A stretch of 64,000 nucleotides of DNA from Draconibacterium halophilum (GTDB lineage Bacteria > Bacteroidota > Bacteroidia > Bacteroidales > Prolixibacteraceae). Of the stretch, positions 46,391 to 56,483 are shown in pieces (position 1 is the first letter of the stretch; every line of letters starts with the position of its first letter). A program made the translations under genes and the position numbers. The stretch covers positions 3,108,001 to 3,172,000 of the forward strand of contig NZ_CP048409.1 in assembly GCF_010448835.1 (NCBI RefSeq), in the 5' to 3' direction. Below the pieces are notes generated by a model. It ran no database searches, was not told the DNA's origin, and saw only the letters and a list, made by a program, of their open reading frames with translations.

Positions 46391-47517
46391 ATGAAAAAGA
46401 AAGTAAACCCTATCTACGTTACGCAACCTGCATTGCCATCCTTAGATGATTTCATCCCATATTTAGAAGAAATATGGGAAAATAAGATACTCACCAACAA
46501 TGGCCCGTTTCACAAGCAACTAGAAAACGAAATGGCAAAATATTTGGGTGTGAAGCATGTTGCACTTTTTGCTAACGGAACTTTAGCTTTGGTTACCGCA
46601 TTGCAAGTCTTGCGAATTACGGGCGAAGTAATAACCACTCCTTACAGCTTTGTGGCTACAACACACAGCCTCTGGTGGAATGGTATTAAACCCGTTTTTG
46701 TGGATATAGAACCAGAATATGGCAATATTGACCCGGAAAGTATAGAAGAAGCCATTACTCCACAAACTACCGCCATAATGCCTGTGCATGTGTATGGCAA
46801 CCCTTGCAATGTGGAGCGTATACAGGAAATTGCTGATATTTACGGACTAAAAGTAATTTACGATGCTGCGCATGCTTTTGGGAATAGATATAAAGGTCAG
46901 AGCATTCTAAACTGGGGAGATTTATCCACCCTGAGTTTTCATGCAACTAAACCTTTCAATACCATGGAAGGGGAGCTATTATTTGCCATGATGATAAGAC
47001 TAAACAACGTATCGATTACTTGAAAAACTTTGGCTTTGCAGGCGAAACAAAGGTCATGGCACCTGGCATTAACTCAAAAATGAATGAGATGCAGGCTGCT
47101 TTAGGACTATTACAACTCAAAAAACATCAGTTCAACATCGAACAACGGCAATTAATAGCCCATACGTACCGAAAAAACCTAGAAGATGTGAACGGTATAG
47201 ATTTAATTAAAGAACCTAATGAAATAAAATATAACAGTATATCCTATTTCCCAATTTTTGTTGATGCAGAAAAATATGGCAAAACCAGAGATGACCTTTA
47301 CAACCATTTAAAAGAAAATTACATTTTTGGACGGCGCTATTTCTATCCGCTCATTAGTCAATTTCCTACCTACCGAGGATTAGAATCTGCCAAGCCCGAA
47401 AACCTTCCGGTTGCAGAAGAAATGACCAAAAAAGTGATATGCCTGCCCGTTTATCCAGGTTTGGATAATGATCTGGTAAAAAAAATAACTACCATAATCC
47501 GGGATTTTAAAAATTAA
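46391..47517 (+). pseudogene. DegT/DnrJ/EryC1 aminotransferase, one frameshift
   Basis: The first part (MKKKVNPIYVTQPALPSLDD to FHATKPFNTMEG) and the second part (from CHDDKTKQRIDYLKNFGFAG) are in neighbouring frames. One missing G in the run at 46970-46973 restores GAIICHDD and a single protein of about 375 residues. It is a PLP-dependent sugar aminotransferase: GTLALVTALQVL binds the cofactor phosphate, DAAHAFG is the Asp motif and the Lys is in FHATK. Its type (VioA/FdtB-like) makes a 4-amino or 3-amino deoxysugar. All catalytic residues are intact, so the frameshift is suspect. It opens the variable core. Confidence 0.87.
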
Positions 47518-47518
47518 C

Positions 47519-48958
47519 ATGAATTCAGGACTTAAACAAAAAGCCTTAACGGGTATCTTCTGGTCATTAGTTGAGAAATTTGGCAATCAAATTTCCCAAG
47601 TAATTATCGGAATTATACTCGCGAGACTATTAACCCCTGATGATTTTGGATTGATTGGAATGATAACCGTTTTTTTTGCAGTTGGCGAAATATTTATTGA
47701 AGGTGGTTTCAGACAAGCATACGTCCAAAAGAAGGAGGCAACAGACATAGATGCAAGTACTATGTTTTATTTTAACTTTTTTTCATCCTTAATTTTTTAT
47801 TTGTTATTGTACACAACCGCTCCTCTGATTGCTTCATTCTATAATGAACCCCAATTAATTTTGATAATTAAGGTAATGGGGCTTTTTATTATCATACGTT
47901 CATTAAGCATAGTTCAGGAAGCCAAACTTGCCAAAAATGTTGACTTTAAGAAAAGAACAAAAATATTTACATCCGCATTTATTGTTTCAGGTATTAGTGC
48001 CGTAATTGCTGCGTATTCAAATATGGGTGTTTGGAGCTTGGTTATTCAAAGAATTATTAACGCCTCTTTTGTGGCAATAGCTCTATGGATTTTTACTGAT
48101 AAAATAAAATTAAACAGTTTTAGTCTTACTTCCTTGAAATCCATGTTTTCATTTGGTTCTTGGATTTTGTTTCAGACAGTATTAGGTAGGTTTTTTGACA
48201 ATTTATACCAAATAATAATTGGCAAATTTTATCCTGCGGCTCAAGTAGGGTTTTACACTAATGCAAAAAGATTTGAAAATGCCTCATCAGAAAATATAAC
48301 ATCTGCAATTGGTTCTGTGGCTTTTCCGGTATTTAGTAGATTCCAGAATGATACTAAAAAGTTAAAAAAAGCTACAAAGCAATATATGGAAAATTTGCTT
48401 TTTATAATTCTTCCAGTTATGATTATTTTAATGATAGTTTCAAAGCCTTTTATTATTATTTTTTTAACGGAGAAATGGCTACCAATGTTGCCTTATTTGA
48501 GATTGCTTTGTATCGTTGGAATACTTTATCCTATTAATGCCGTTTCTTCCAATGCGCTCTGGGGACTAGGTAAGTCAAAACTAAACTTCTACTATTCGTT
48601 AGTCACATTTACTCTTCGAATAATAAATGTCTTTTTAATGTATCCCTTAGGCGTTTCATATATAATTATTGGAGAGATTGTGCTTCGAATTGTAATATTT
48701 ATTCTTAAAGGAATTGCAATGGGAAATTTGATATCTTTTGGCATAAAAGAACAGTTCCTTCTTATATTAAAATATATAGTTTTTGGTTTAGTTCTTATTA
48801 TAGTAGGTGGATTATTAGCTATACAAATTGAGACACAAGAAATTGAATTTGTGGTTAATATTTTTCTTCTATCGGGAATATATTTATTATTAAATTATTT
48901 TTTAAATAAAGAACATCTAATGAGTTTTCTTTTGAATTTTAAATCTCTATACAAATGA
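47519..48958 (+). CDS. Wzx-like polysaccharide flippase (MOP family)
   Basis: This 479-residue protein has about 12-14 hydrophobic helices and begins KQKALTGIFWSLVEKFGNQ, with the WzxC-type motif IGIILARLLTPDDFGLIGM. It moves lipid-linked repeat units across the inner membrane. It starts one base after the aminotransferase stop and overlaps the next gene by 4 bases (ATGA), so it is in the same operon. GC content is low, as in the whole core. A Wzy-like polymerase is also present, so a Wzx/Wzy pathway is likely. Confidence 0.93.
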   Translation: MNSGLKQKALTGIFWSLVEKFGNQISQVIIGIILARLLTPDDFGLIGMITVFFAVGEIFIEGGFRQAYVQKKEATDIDASTMFYFNFFSSLIFYLLLYTTAPLIASFYNEPQLILIIKVMGLFIIIRSLSIVQEAKLAKNVDFKKRTKIFTSAFIVSGISAVIAAYSNMGVWSLVIQRIINASFVAIALWIFTDKIKLNSFSLTSLKSMFSFGSWILFQTVLGRFFDNLYQIIIGKFYPAAQVGFYTNAKRFENASSENITSAIGSVAFPVFSRFQNDTKKLKKATKQYMENLLFIILPVMIILMIVSKPFIIIFLTEKWLPMLPYLRLLCIVGILYPINAVSSNALWGLGKSKLNFYYSLVTFTLRIINVFLMYPLGVSYIIIGEIVLRIVIFILKGIAMGNLISFGIKEQFLLILKYIVFGLVLIIVGGLLAIQIETQEIEFVVNIFLLSGIYLLLNYFLNKEHLMSFLLNFKSLYK

Positions 48959-49863
48959 ATAATTTTATTAAAACAATAGGGGGAAAAATATTTATGAAAT
49001 TTCCTTTTTCATTAAATATTTACAAATATCTCTCAAAATCGTATTATCGTATTAAAGTTAAGAATAAACAGAAAATATTTTGCATTGGTTTAAATAAAAC
49101 AGGTACGACTTCAGTAAAAGAGGCCCTTGAAGAATTAGGTTACATAGTTGGTAATGAAACAGAAGCTAAAAAACTATTGAATGATTGGTTAAAACGAGAC
49201 TTTAGACCTATTATCAAATATTGTAAATTTGCGCAGGCTTTTCAAGATTCCCCATTTTCATTTCCGTATACTTATATTATTTTAAATCATGTTTTTCCCA
49301 ATAGTAAATTCATTTTAACAATTCGGGATGATGCGGAAGAATGGTACCGATCAATAACAAGATTCCATTCTAAACTTTGGGGAAGAGACGGGAAAATTCC
49401 AACAAAAGAAGATTTAAAAAGCGCTATAAATTAGACAAAAGGCCGACAATGGGTTGTGAACCAACAGCTTTTTAATATACCAGAAGATAATCCCTATGAT
49501 AAAAAGCTATTGATGGAATTTTATAGTAAAAATCACACCTTCGAAGAAGGTGGCTTTGAAAAACCCCCAAAGGGGGTAGTGAAGAATATTATCTTTTCAA
49601 AATTATAAGCAAAATAGAACATTAATAATGCATAGATTATTAAAACAGAATTCAGGCATAGCCAACAGTACATTACCACCAGCAAAGCAGGTGGTTTTTT
49701 AAGTTGAAATAAATATAATAATGATGTAAAAGAATATTTTAAAAATAAACCTCAAAAGCTATTAATAATAAACCTTAAAAAGCATAATAGTTATATGGAA
49801 TTCTGTAAATTCTTGGAAAAGCAACCTATTAGAAAAGAATTTCCATGGGAAAACAAAACATGA
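48955..49863 (+). pseudogene. Sulfotransferase-like gene, broken by a stop and an insertion
   Basis: The first 159 residues carry the PAPS-binding start FCIGLNKTGTTSVKEAL and a FILTIRDDAEEWYRS motif. A TAG at 49432 interrupts the frame; reading through it continues in frame (TKGRQWVVNQQLFNIPED to FYSKNH). After that a stretch of about 180 bases (49537-49716) is inserted, and the protein goes on in the original frame (NNDVKEYFKNKPQKLLIINL to FPWENKT) to a TGA at 49863. This is a real decay, not a single-base error. The family usually adds sulfate to a sugar or lipid. Confidence 0.85.
49537..49716. mobile_element. Palindrome-ended insertion (PATE-like) in the sulfotransferase gene
   Basis: The sequence is about 180 bases long and has no gene. 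Near the left end ACCTTCGAAGAAGGT folds to a hairpin, followed by CCCCCaaaGGGGG; near the right end ACCACC pairs with GGTGGT and is followed by TTTTTT. No target duplication is evident. Hairpins at both ends without duplication recall non-autonomous relatives of the IS200/IS605 group; no full relative is in the window. Confidence 0.65.
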
Positions 49864-49875
49864 TCAAATAAATAT

Positions 49876-51075
49876 ATGAAGAAATTACTCTTACTCGGGG
49901 GCTTAAGATATTTGATACCAGTTATTAATATCGCACAAGAAATGGGACTATATGTCATAACATGTGATAATGTACCTGGAAATATAGCTCACAAATATTC
50001 TAATGAATACCAAAATGTAAGTATTATTGATAAAGACGAGGTATTAAAGCTTGCTAAAGAATTAGACGTCGATGGTATTATGTCTTTTGCAGTTGACCCT
50101 GGGGTTGTGACAGCTGCTTATGTTGCTGAAAAATTAAACCTTCCTAAGCCTGGCCCTTATGAGTCGGTTAAAATTCTACAAGACAAAGCACTTTTTAGAG
50201 ATTTCCTAGAGAAAAACAATTTTAATGTGCCAAAGGCAAAAGGCTATATACATTTAGATGAAGCTATAGTTGATATAGAAAAGTTTTCCTGGCCTGTTAT
50301 TGTCAAACCAGTAGATTCGGCGGGAAGTAAAGGAGTAGGTAAAGTTGAGAATTATTCCGAACTGAGGGAAAAGATTCAAAATGCAATATCTCATTCACAA
50401 TCAAAACAATTTATTATTGAAGAATATATTGAACAAAAGGGTTTTGCTTCCGATTCAGAAAGTTTTTCAATAAATGGTGAGCTAACGTTCTTTACTCTAT
50501 CCAATCAGTATTTTGATAAAAACTCTGCTAACCCATATACTCCTGCTGGATTTACATGGCCATCTAATATGGCTGATAGACATAAAAAGAACCTCTCATC
50601 TGAAATTCAACGATTACTCAAATTGCTGAAAATGAGGACTTCAATTTATAATATTGAAGCAAGAGTTGGGAAAGATGATAAACCATATATTATGGAGGTT
50701 TCTCCCAGAGGGGGAGGTAATCGTCTAGCTGAGATGATAAAATACATAACGAATGTTGATTTAATTGAGAATTCTGTTAAAGCTGCCATAGGTGAGAAAG
50801 TTGATTTTATGCAATTACCTTCCGTAAATGAATATTGGGGTGAGATTATTTTACACAGTAATAAAGAAGGTATATTTCGTAAAATTGAAATTAGTCCTAA
50901 TTTGGAAAAGTATGTTATAGAAGTTGATGTTTGGGTTAAGAATGGAGAATACATTAAACAATTTTTAGGTGCAAATGAAACAATTGGAACAATTGTTATT
51001 AGGACTGACAATAAAAATACTGTTGAGAAGTTTGTTTCAAATATTTGGAAATATATTGATATTATTGTTGATTAA
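49876..51075 (+). CDS. ATP-grasp ligase
   Basis: This 399-residue protein has an N-terminal Rossmann-like part (LLLLGGLRYLIPVINIAQ, ITCDNVPGNIAHKYS), then the ATP-grasp core with SWPVIVKPVDSAGSKGVG (phosphate loop), FIIEEYIEQKGFASDSES and IEARVGKDDKPYIMEVSPR with the metal-binding Glu. Such carbamoyl-phosphate-synthase-like ligases join an acid and an amine. In polysaccharide loci they may add an amino acid or similar group to an aminosugar, which would fit the upstream aminotransferase. The true substrate is unknown. Confidence 0.88.
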   Translation: MKKLLLLGGLRYLIPVINIAQEMGLYVITCDNVPGNIAHKYSNEYQNVSIIDKDEVLKLAKELDVDGIMSFAVDPGVVTAAYVAEKLNLPKPGPYESVKILQDKALFRDFLEKNNFNVPKAKGYIHLDEAIVDIEKFSWPVIVKPVDSAGSKGVGKVENYSELREKIQNAISHSQSKQFIIEEYIEQKGFASDSESFSINGELTFFTLSNQYFDKNSANPYTPAGFTWPSNMADRHKKNLSSEIQRLLKLLKMRTSIYNIEARVGKDDKPYIMEVSPRGGGNRLAEMIKYITNVDLIENSVKAAIGEKVDFMQLPSVNEYWGEIILHSNKEGIFRKIEISPNLEKYVIEVDVWVKNGEYIKQFLGANETIGTIVIRTDNKNTVEKFVSNIWKYIDIIVD

Positions 51076-51139
51076 ACCTCCAGCTGATACTTTATCAAAG
51101 TTCGGTAAAATTTCAGATTAAATTTTAAAATAGGATATT

Positions 51140-52141
51140 ATGAAAACGGTAATGGTAATAGGTGCAACAGGCACTTTAGGGACTTATTTTGTAGACCATC
51201 TTCATGAAAAAGGATATAATGTATGGGCAGTTGGTCGTAGAAATGTAAATGAAAGATATTATTCAGAGAGAGGTATTAAATCAGTAAAAGTAGACATAAC
51301 AAATAAGGAAGACTTTAAACAATTACCTGATTCAGGTATTGACTCTGTAGTATTAATTGCAGGAGCTATGCCTTCTCGGATGATAGGGTATGATCCACAA
51401 AAGTATATAGATGTTAATGTAAAAGGGACATTGAATGTGCTGGAATATTGTAGAAATTCCAATGTACAGCAATTATTATTCACACAATCACATTCAGACG
51501 TTGCGGGTTATTGGAATACCGGTGAATATATAAAACCTGATGCTCCACGAAAACTTGTTTTAAAAGGGGATCACGCTGTTTATATAATAACAAAAAACGC
51601 AGCGGTTGATTTAATTGAACATTATCATCGGGATCACGGTCTTCGAACATTTATTTTCAGGTTGCCTACAATATACAATTATCGTCCTATTTTTGATATG
51701 TATGTCAATGGTAAAAGCGTTCCTATGGGTTACCGATTTTTTATACAAAAAGCAATAAACTCTGAGCCTATTGAAATTTGGGGAGATCCCAACAGAGCTA
51801 AAGACATCGTATATGTGAAAGATTTTAATCAGATGCTTAATAGAGCTATTGACTCTGATTTAGATAAAGGTTTTTATAATGTAGCTACAGGTAAACCAAT
51901 TACACTTGAAGATCAAATAAGAGGTGTAGTGGATGTTTTTTCACCTGAAGATAAACAATCAGAAATTATTTATCGGCCAAATAAGCCAAGTCAAAACTCA
52001 TATTTATATGATATCACCAACGCAAAAAAAGAATTAGGGTATCAACCAGAGTATAGCTACAGAGAAATGTTATGGAATATGAAAGAAGAAATGAAAGGCA
52101 GTAGATTTGACCACTTAAAAGACCTTGATGTAACTATTTAA
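51140..52141 (+). CDS. NAD-dependent epimerase/dehydratase
   Basis: This 333-residue extended SDR has the cofactor loop GATGTLGTYF (about residues 8-17), a partner Asp at DITN, the active-site YIITK (Tyr and Lys) and the late RAKDIVYVKDFNQ motif for substrate binding. It acts on a nucleotide sugar (epimerase, dehydratase or reductase). The usual Ser/Thr of the triad lies in TQSHSDV. It follows the ATP-grasp gene by about 65 bases with an AGGATA ribosome binding site. The product sugar cannot be named. Confidence 0.9.
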   Translation: MKTVMVIGATGTLGTYFVDHLHEKGYNVWAVGRRNVNERYYSERGIKSVKVDITNKEDFKQLPDSGIDSVVLIAGAMPSRMIGYDPQKYIDVNVKGTLNVLEYCRNSNVQQLLFTQSHSDVAGYWNTGEYIKPDAPRKLVLKGDHAVYIITKNAAVDLIEHYHRDHGLRTFIFRLPTIYNYRPIFDMYVNGKSVPMGYRFFIQKAINSEPIEIWGDPNRAKDIVYVKDFNQMLNRAIDSDLDKGFYNVATGKPITLEDQIRGVVDVFSPEDKQSEIIYRPNKPSQNSYLYDITNAKKELGYQPEYSYREMLWNMKEEMKGSRFDHLKDLDVTI

Positions 52142-52163
52142 ATCTATAAATCAAAAATCTATT

Positions 52164-53090
52164 ATGGATACTACTACTACTTTCATTTTTATAATAGGAG
52201 CACCACGCTCAGGAACTACTTGGCTTCATAAAATGATATCAGAACACCCAGAAGTATCAACATTTAATGGTTCTAATACTTTTTTACAAGGTTATATTTT
52301 CCCATTAATAGAAAAATATAAACATGAAAAAAAGGAATTTACAGAAAGAGGTTTTACAAGAGGTCTTCCATCTAAAATAACTCAAAAACAATTAAATTCA
52401 CTAATAATTGAATATATACGAATTTTTTATCAGTTTATTCCAGAAAATAAGCAGTACTACGTAGAAAAGGCTACAGATCTAACCTCTGAACTTAACTCAA
52501 TTAAATATTTTATTCCGAATTCAAAGTTTATTCATATTGTCAGAGATGGTAGAAATGCAGTCTTGTCAGAGGTGAAGATTCATAAGAAATATGAGATTGG
52601 AATTGATAATATTTTATTGGGTGCAAAGAAATGGGTTAGTCAAATATTGGATGTTAGAGAATATCAATCGAAACACAACCAAGATATAATTGAAATTAAA
52701 TATGAAGATTTGTTCCAAAACACTAATCTTTATTTGACAAGAATATTTGATTTCCTTGGAGTGTCAAATGAAACAGGTTTGGTTACCAAAATAAGTGAAA
52801 AATACAATTACAAACGTAATATGGTAAGTATGCCAACAAATAATCGTTTGAGCTTTTCAGATGGTCTTTTTAACACGTATAAAAAAGAAATGAATTATTT
52901 TGAACTAACATTGTTTGAGTATTTAGCTTCTGATATATTGAAGGACTTTGGTTATGAGGTAGACAATAAGAGAATTAGTTTTATTTCAAATAGACTCATA
53001 AAATATGTTGTAATTCCTTACTTTAATACTAAATACTTTTTAAAAATATTAGCAAAGAAAATCAAAATAAAGCTGTCTAACATATCGTGA
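52164..53090 (+). CDS. Sulfotransferase
   Basis: This 308-residue protein carries the 5'-PAPS-binding loop IIGAPRSGTTWLHKM near the start and the 3'-phosphate motif FIHIVRDGRNAVLSEVK with the conserved RDGR. It moves sulfate from PAPS to a hydroxyl or amine, most likely on the polysaccharide. The length and start are typical. PAPS would come from CysC and the product PAP would be removed by CysQ, both encoded upstream in this locus. It is the only intact sulfotransferase in the window, since the first (48955) is broken. Confidence 0.93.
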   Translation: MDTTTTFIFIIGAPRSGTTWLHKMISEHPEVSTFNGSNTFLQGYIFPLIEKYKHEKKEFTERGFTRGLPSKITQKQLNSLIIEYIRIFYQFIPENKQYYVEKATDLTSELNSIKYFIPNSKFIHIVRDGRNAVLSEVKIHKKYEIGIDNILLGAKKWVSQILDVREYQSKHNQDIIEIKYEDLFQNTNLYLTRIFDFLGVSNETGLVTKISEKYNYKRNMVSMPTNNRLSFSDGLFNTYKKEMNYFELTLFEYLASDILKDFGYEVDNKRISFISNRLIKYVVIPYFNTKYFLKILAKKIKIKLSNIS

Positions 53091-53109
53091 TAATAATATA
53101 GTTGCTTTT

Positions 53110-54057
53110 ATGAAAAGATATTCTACTCCAATACTCATTACTGTTTATAACCGAGAAAAACATTTTAAAAAGTGTATAGAATCATTAAAAAAATGCGAAG
53201 GAGCCGACAAGTCTCCTTTATACATTGCAGTGGATGCCCCATCGAAAGAAATCGATGTTGAGCCTAATAGGCAAATCAAAGAATATGCTAAGGCTTTAAA
53301 AGGTTTTAAGAAAATAGAAATATTTGAAAGAACTGAAAACAAAGGTCCAAGAAATAATGCAGAAACAGCGCGACAAGATATTTTTTCGATCTATGATAAT
53401 TTAATAGTTTCTGAAGACGACAATGTTTTCGCTCCTGGTTTCCTATCATTCATTAATAAAGGACTTGATGTTTATAAGGACAGGCATGATATTTTTTCTA
53501 TCAATGGCTATAGTCTACCTATTAATATACCAAAGAATTACTATAACGACATTTATATTTGGAAAGGATTTTCGGGCTGGGGTTATGGTATATGGAAAGA
53601 TAAATACAATGCTGTTAGTTTCGAAATAGCTGATATAAGAAAATTTATTAAGAATTGCTCCAACATAAAAAATGCGAATAAAATAGCGGCTCATTATGTT
53701 CCCAACATGATTAATGCGGTTAATAAACAACAAATTCATGGAGATACATTTATTGTCAAGCATCTAATTGAGAATAATATGTACTCTGTATTTCCTTCCT
53801 ATTCATTAGTGAGAAATATTGGCAATGATGGCTCTGGCGTTAATTGCGGTATTGACGTTGTATATAAAAATCAAAGGGTAAACAACAACTTTAAGTTGTT
53901 ACCATTAAAAAAAGATATTAAACCGAATCAAAAGATATTAGATAGTATATCTAAGTTTTATAAGGGATCTTTTAAAAATATTCTTAAACGAAAAATCCAA
54001 ATTTATCTTTTTTTGTTATTATCAAAGAAGCATTTGAGTTTTCTCAAAAGATTTTAA
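53110..54057 (+). CDS. Glycosyltransferase, family 2-like (GNT-I-like)
   Basis: This 315-residue protein begins STPILITVYNREKHFKKC, the A-type fold start of GT2-like enzymes, with a nucleotide-binding VDAPS, an ENKGPRNN motif and a metal-binding DDN (SEDDNVFAP). A GFSGWGYGIWKDK acceptor/loop motif follows, as in GNT-I-like sugar transferases. It adds one sugar to the lipid-linked repeat unit in the cytoplasm. The end is basic and hydrophobic (LFLLLSKKHLSFLK), perhaps a membrane contact. It follows the sulfotransferase by 20 bases. Confidence 0.88.
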   Translation: MKRYSTPILITVYNREKHFKKCIESLKKCEGADKSPLYIAVDAPSKEIDVEPNRQIKEYAKALKGFKKIEIFERTENKGPRNNAETARQDIFSIYDNLIVSEDDNVFAPGFLSFINKGLDVYKDRHDIFSINGYSLPINIPKNYYNDIYIWKGFSGWGYGIWKDKYNAVSFEIADIRKFIKNCSNIKNANKIAAHYVPNMINAVNKQQIHGDTFIVKHLIENNMYSVFPSYSLVRNIGNDGSGVNCGIDVVYKNQRVNNNFKLLPLKKDIKPNQKILDSISKFYKGSFKNILKRKIQIYLFLLLSKKHLSFLKRF

Positions 54058-54095
54058 AATCATAAGTATAAAAAAAATACCCAAACAATTTAAAT

Positions 54096-55343
54096 ATGAA
54101 GGTACTTATAGTAAATACATCCGACATACATGGTGGAGCAGCAAGAGCAGCATATAGACTCCATCGAGGATTAATTAATGCTAATGTTGATTCAAAGATG
54201 TTAGTACAAGTAAAAGCATCAGACGATTATACCGTTCTAGGACCAAATTCAAGATTAAAACAAGGGATAAATCTTTTAAGACCTCACATTGATAACCTTC
54301 CGCTTATAAGATATAAATCAACCAATGAGGGTCCATTTACAATCTTGTGGCTCCCTTTCTCAAATATTGTAAAGAGAATAAATAGAATGTCTCCTGATAT
54401 TGTTCATCTACATTGGATATCAGGCGGGATGCTCAAGTTAGAAGAATTAAGACAAATAAAAGCTCCAATAGTTTGGACAATGCACGATAATTGGTTATTT
54501 ACAGGAGGATGCCACGTAAAGTGGGACTGCTTGAGTTATTTGGAAGAATGTGGAAAATGCCCAAAACTTAAAAGCTATAGCAAAAAAGATTTAAGCCACA
54601 CAAATTGGAAACGTAAACAAAAAACACTTGATAAACTCAAAAACATTACAATAGTAGGTCTAAGCAAATGGATATCTGTTGAAGCTCGTAATAGTAAATT
54701 ATTGAAGAATAAAAAAATAATAACTCTTCCTAATCCAATAAACTTAAATGTTTATAAACCCATTAAAAAGGAAGTAGCACGAAACTTATGGAATCTACCT
54801 ATTGATAAAAAAATATTATTATTCGGAGCACTTAATCCAACAAGTGATCCTAATAAAGGATATTATTACATTACTGAAGCTTTAACGAAACTCGATTCTG
54901 AAGAGATAGAAATAGTAATCATGGGCAGCAGCAAGCCTTCATCCTCTTCCAATTTTGGTTTTAAGATTCATTATTCCGGTATATTATCTGATGATGTTTC
55001 ATTAGCCACAATTTATTCAGCAGCAGATTTAATGATTATTCCAAGTCTTCAAGAAAATTTATCGAATGCCATAATGGAATCATTAGCTTGTGGCACCCCT
55101 GTAGTTGCTTTTAACACTGGTGGAAATTCCGATCTTATTAGCCATAAAGAAAATGGATATCTATCAAAACTCAAATCGGTTGAAAGTCTTGTAAAAGGAA
55201 TAAAATGGATATTGTATGATAGTGATTATAAGAAGATCGCGAAAAATGCAAGAGACCATATAAGTGAAAAATTTGACTCTCAAAAAGTAGTCAATACCTA
55301 TATAAATCAATACTCATCTATAATTAATAAATCTGAGAAATAA
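54096..55343 (+). CDS. Glycosyltransferase, family 4
   Basis: This 415-residue GT-B enzyme begins VLIVNTSDIHGGAARAAYRL, a WcaC-like start, and has the C-terminal donor-binding motif SLQENLSNAIMESLACGTPVV followed by GGNSDLI. It likely adds a hexose or pyranose to the repeat unit from a nucleotide sugar, with retaining chemistry. A Cys-rich patch (GGCHVKWDCLSYLEECGKC) may bind metal or add stability; this patch is seen in WcaC-type enzymes. Length is normal. The stop lies 2 bases before the ATG of the polymerase gene. Confidence 0.93.
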   Translation: MKVLIVNTSDIHGGAARAAYRLHRGLINANVDSKMLVQVKASDDYTVLGPNSRLKQGINLLRPHIDNLPLIRYKSTNEGPFTILWLPFSNIVKRINRMSPDIVHLHWISGGMLKLEELRQIKAPIVWTMHDNWLFTGGCHVKWDCLSYLEECGKCPKLKSYSKKDLSHTNWKRKQKTLDKLKNITIVGLSKWISVEARNSKLLKNKKIITLPNPINLNVYKPIKKEVARNLWNLPIDKKILLFGALNPTSDPNKGYYYITEALTKLDSEEIEIVIMGSSKPSSSSNFGFKIHYSGILSDDVSLATIYSAADLMIIPSLQENLSNAIMESLACGTPVVAFNTGGNSDLISHKENGYLSKLKSVESLVKGIKWILYDSDYKKIAKNARDHISEKFDSQKVVNTYINQYSSIINKSEK

Positions 55344-55345
55344 GC

Positions 55346-56483
55346 ATGGCTTATTATCAAAATTTCAATCACCAAAGATCTCAAAGTTTTATCTATACAT
55401 TATTTTTTTGTATGCTATACTTTCTGTTTATATTATTCCTTATGCCGAAGTTTCTTATGCTATTTTCGGTTATGGTTTTATGCTTCTAATTTCATTAGTA
55501 TATTTAAACATTAGCCGTAAAAATTTAGCTATCTTATTATCGACATTTGCGTTCCATTTGTTATTAGCATTTTTTACAAAAAATTCTTTTATCTTCTCTC
55601 AGTCAATTATTATATTTATTCTGGTATATATATCAACCTTTAGAAATCGAAATATTAACAGATATATATTGTTCGGTTTAATATATTTGGCTCTCTTTTT
55701 CTCATTAATTTATATTGAATCTAGCAAGGATGGCAGATATCATACAAATATTCCTGACTCGAATTTCACTGGCTTATCATTGCTGCTTTTATTTTTTCTA
55801 TTGCAAAAGCTAAATATTAAGTTTAAGACAATACTAACCTTAGGCATTCTGATTTTTGGAATCTTCTTTCTTGAAAGTAGAAATCTTGTTTTTGCCATAA
55901 TACTTTTTATTTCATAAAAATAATAAAAACCAGATTTTCATTATTTGCTCAGATAATGAATAAATTAAACTTTACAAGAATTGCATTTCTGAGTCTTATT
56001 TTTACAATACTTTTAAGTGCTGCATATTTGCGAAATTTCACCGATAGAACGGTTGCATATTCGGGGCCTGTGAGAATATTTAAAATTTACGATGGATCAA
56101 ATTCAGTGCGCTTTACAGCAAATATTGCTCTTTTCAAACATTTCACAGAAGAAACTGATGATCTTTTTTTCGGTATAGATGACTATGAAGATTATTTATT
56201 TAAAAACTTTGAAATCGAAGTTCATAATAGTTTTTTAAATTTCTTGTCTAAAGGAGGGGTAATTTTTTTTATTACATATTTCTCACTTTTGTCTTATGCT
56301 TTTAGAAATAAGTTCAACTGGTATAATTATGAATATTTGATATCATATTTTTTCTTTTCGTTATTTCTTATGTCTTGTTTTGAATCATACTTTTTAATTA
56401 TTTTCTATTATATACTTGACTTTGAAAATAAAACTCATGAAAAAAAAGCAACACCCCTTAATTTCAATTATAACTATAGTTAA
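55346..56483 (+). pseudogene. Wzy-like polysaccharide polymerase, two frameshifts
   Basis: The reading frame starts at ATG 55346 (MAYYQNFNHQRSQSF), shifts at the T run 55403-55409, continues as YAILSVYIIPYAEVSYAIFG and shifts again at the T run 55904-55908 before FIKIIKTRFSLFAQIM. Restoring one T at each place gives one protein of about 378 residues with about ten hydrophobic helices and the periplasmic motif EVHNSFLNFLSKGG, which is typical of O-antigen polymerase/ligase proteins. It joins repeat units flipped by Wzx. Both breaks are in T homopolymers and may be base-calling errors. Confidence 0.82.
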
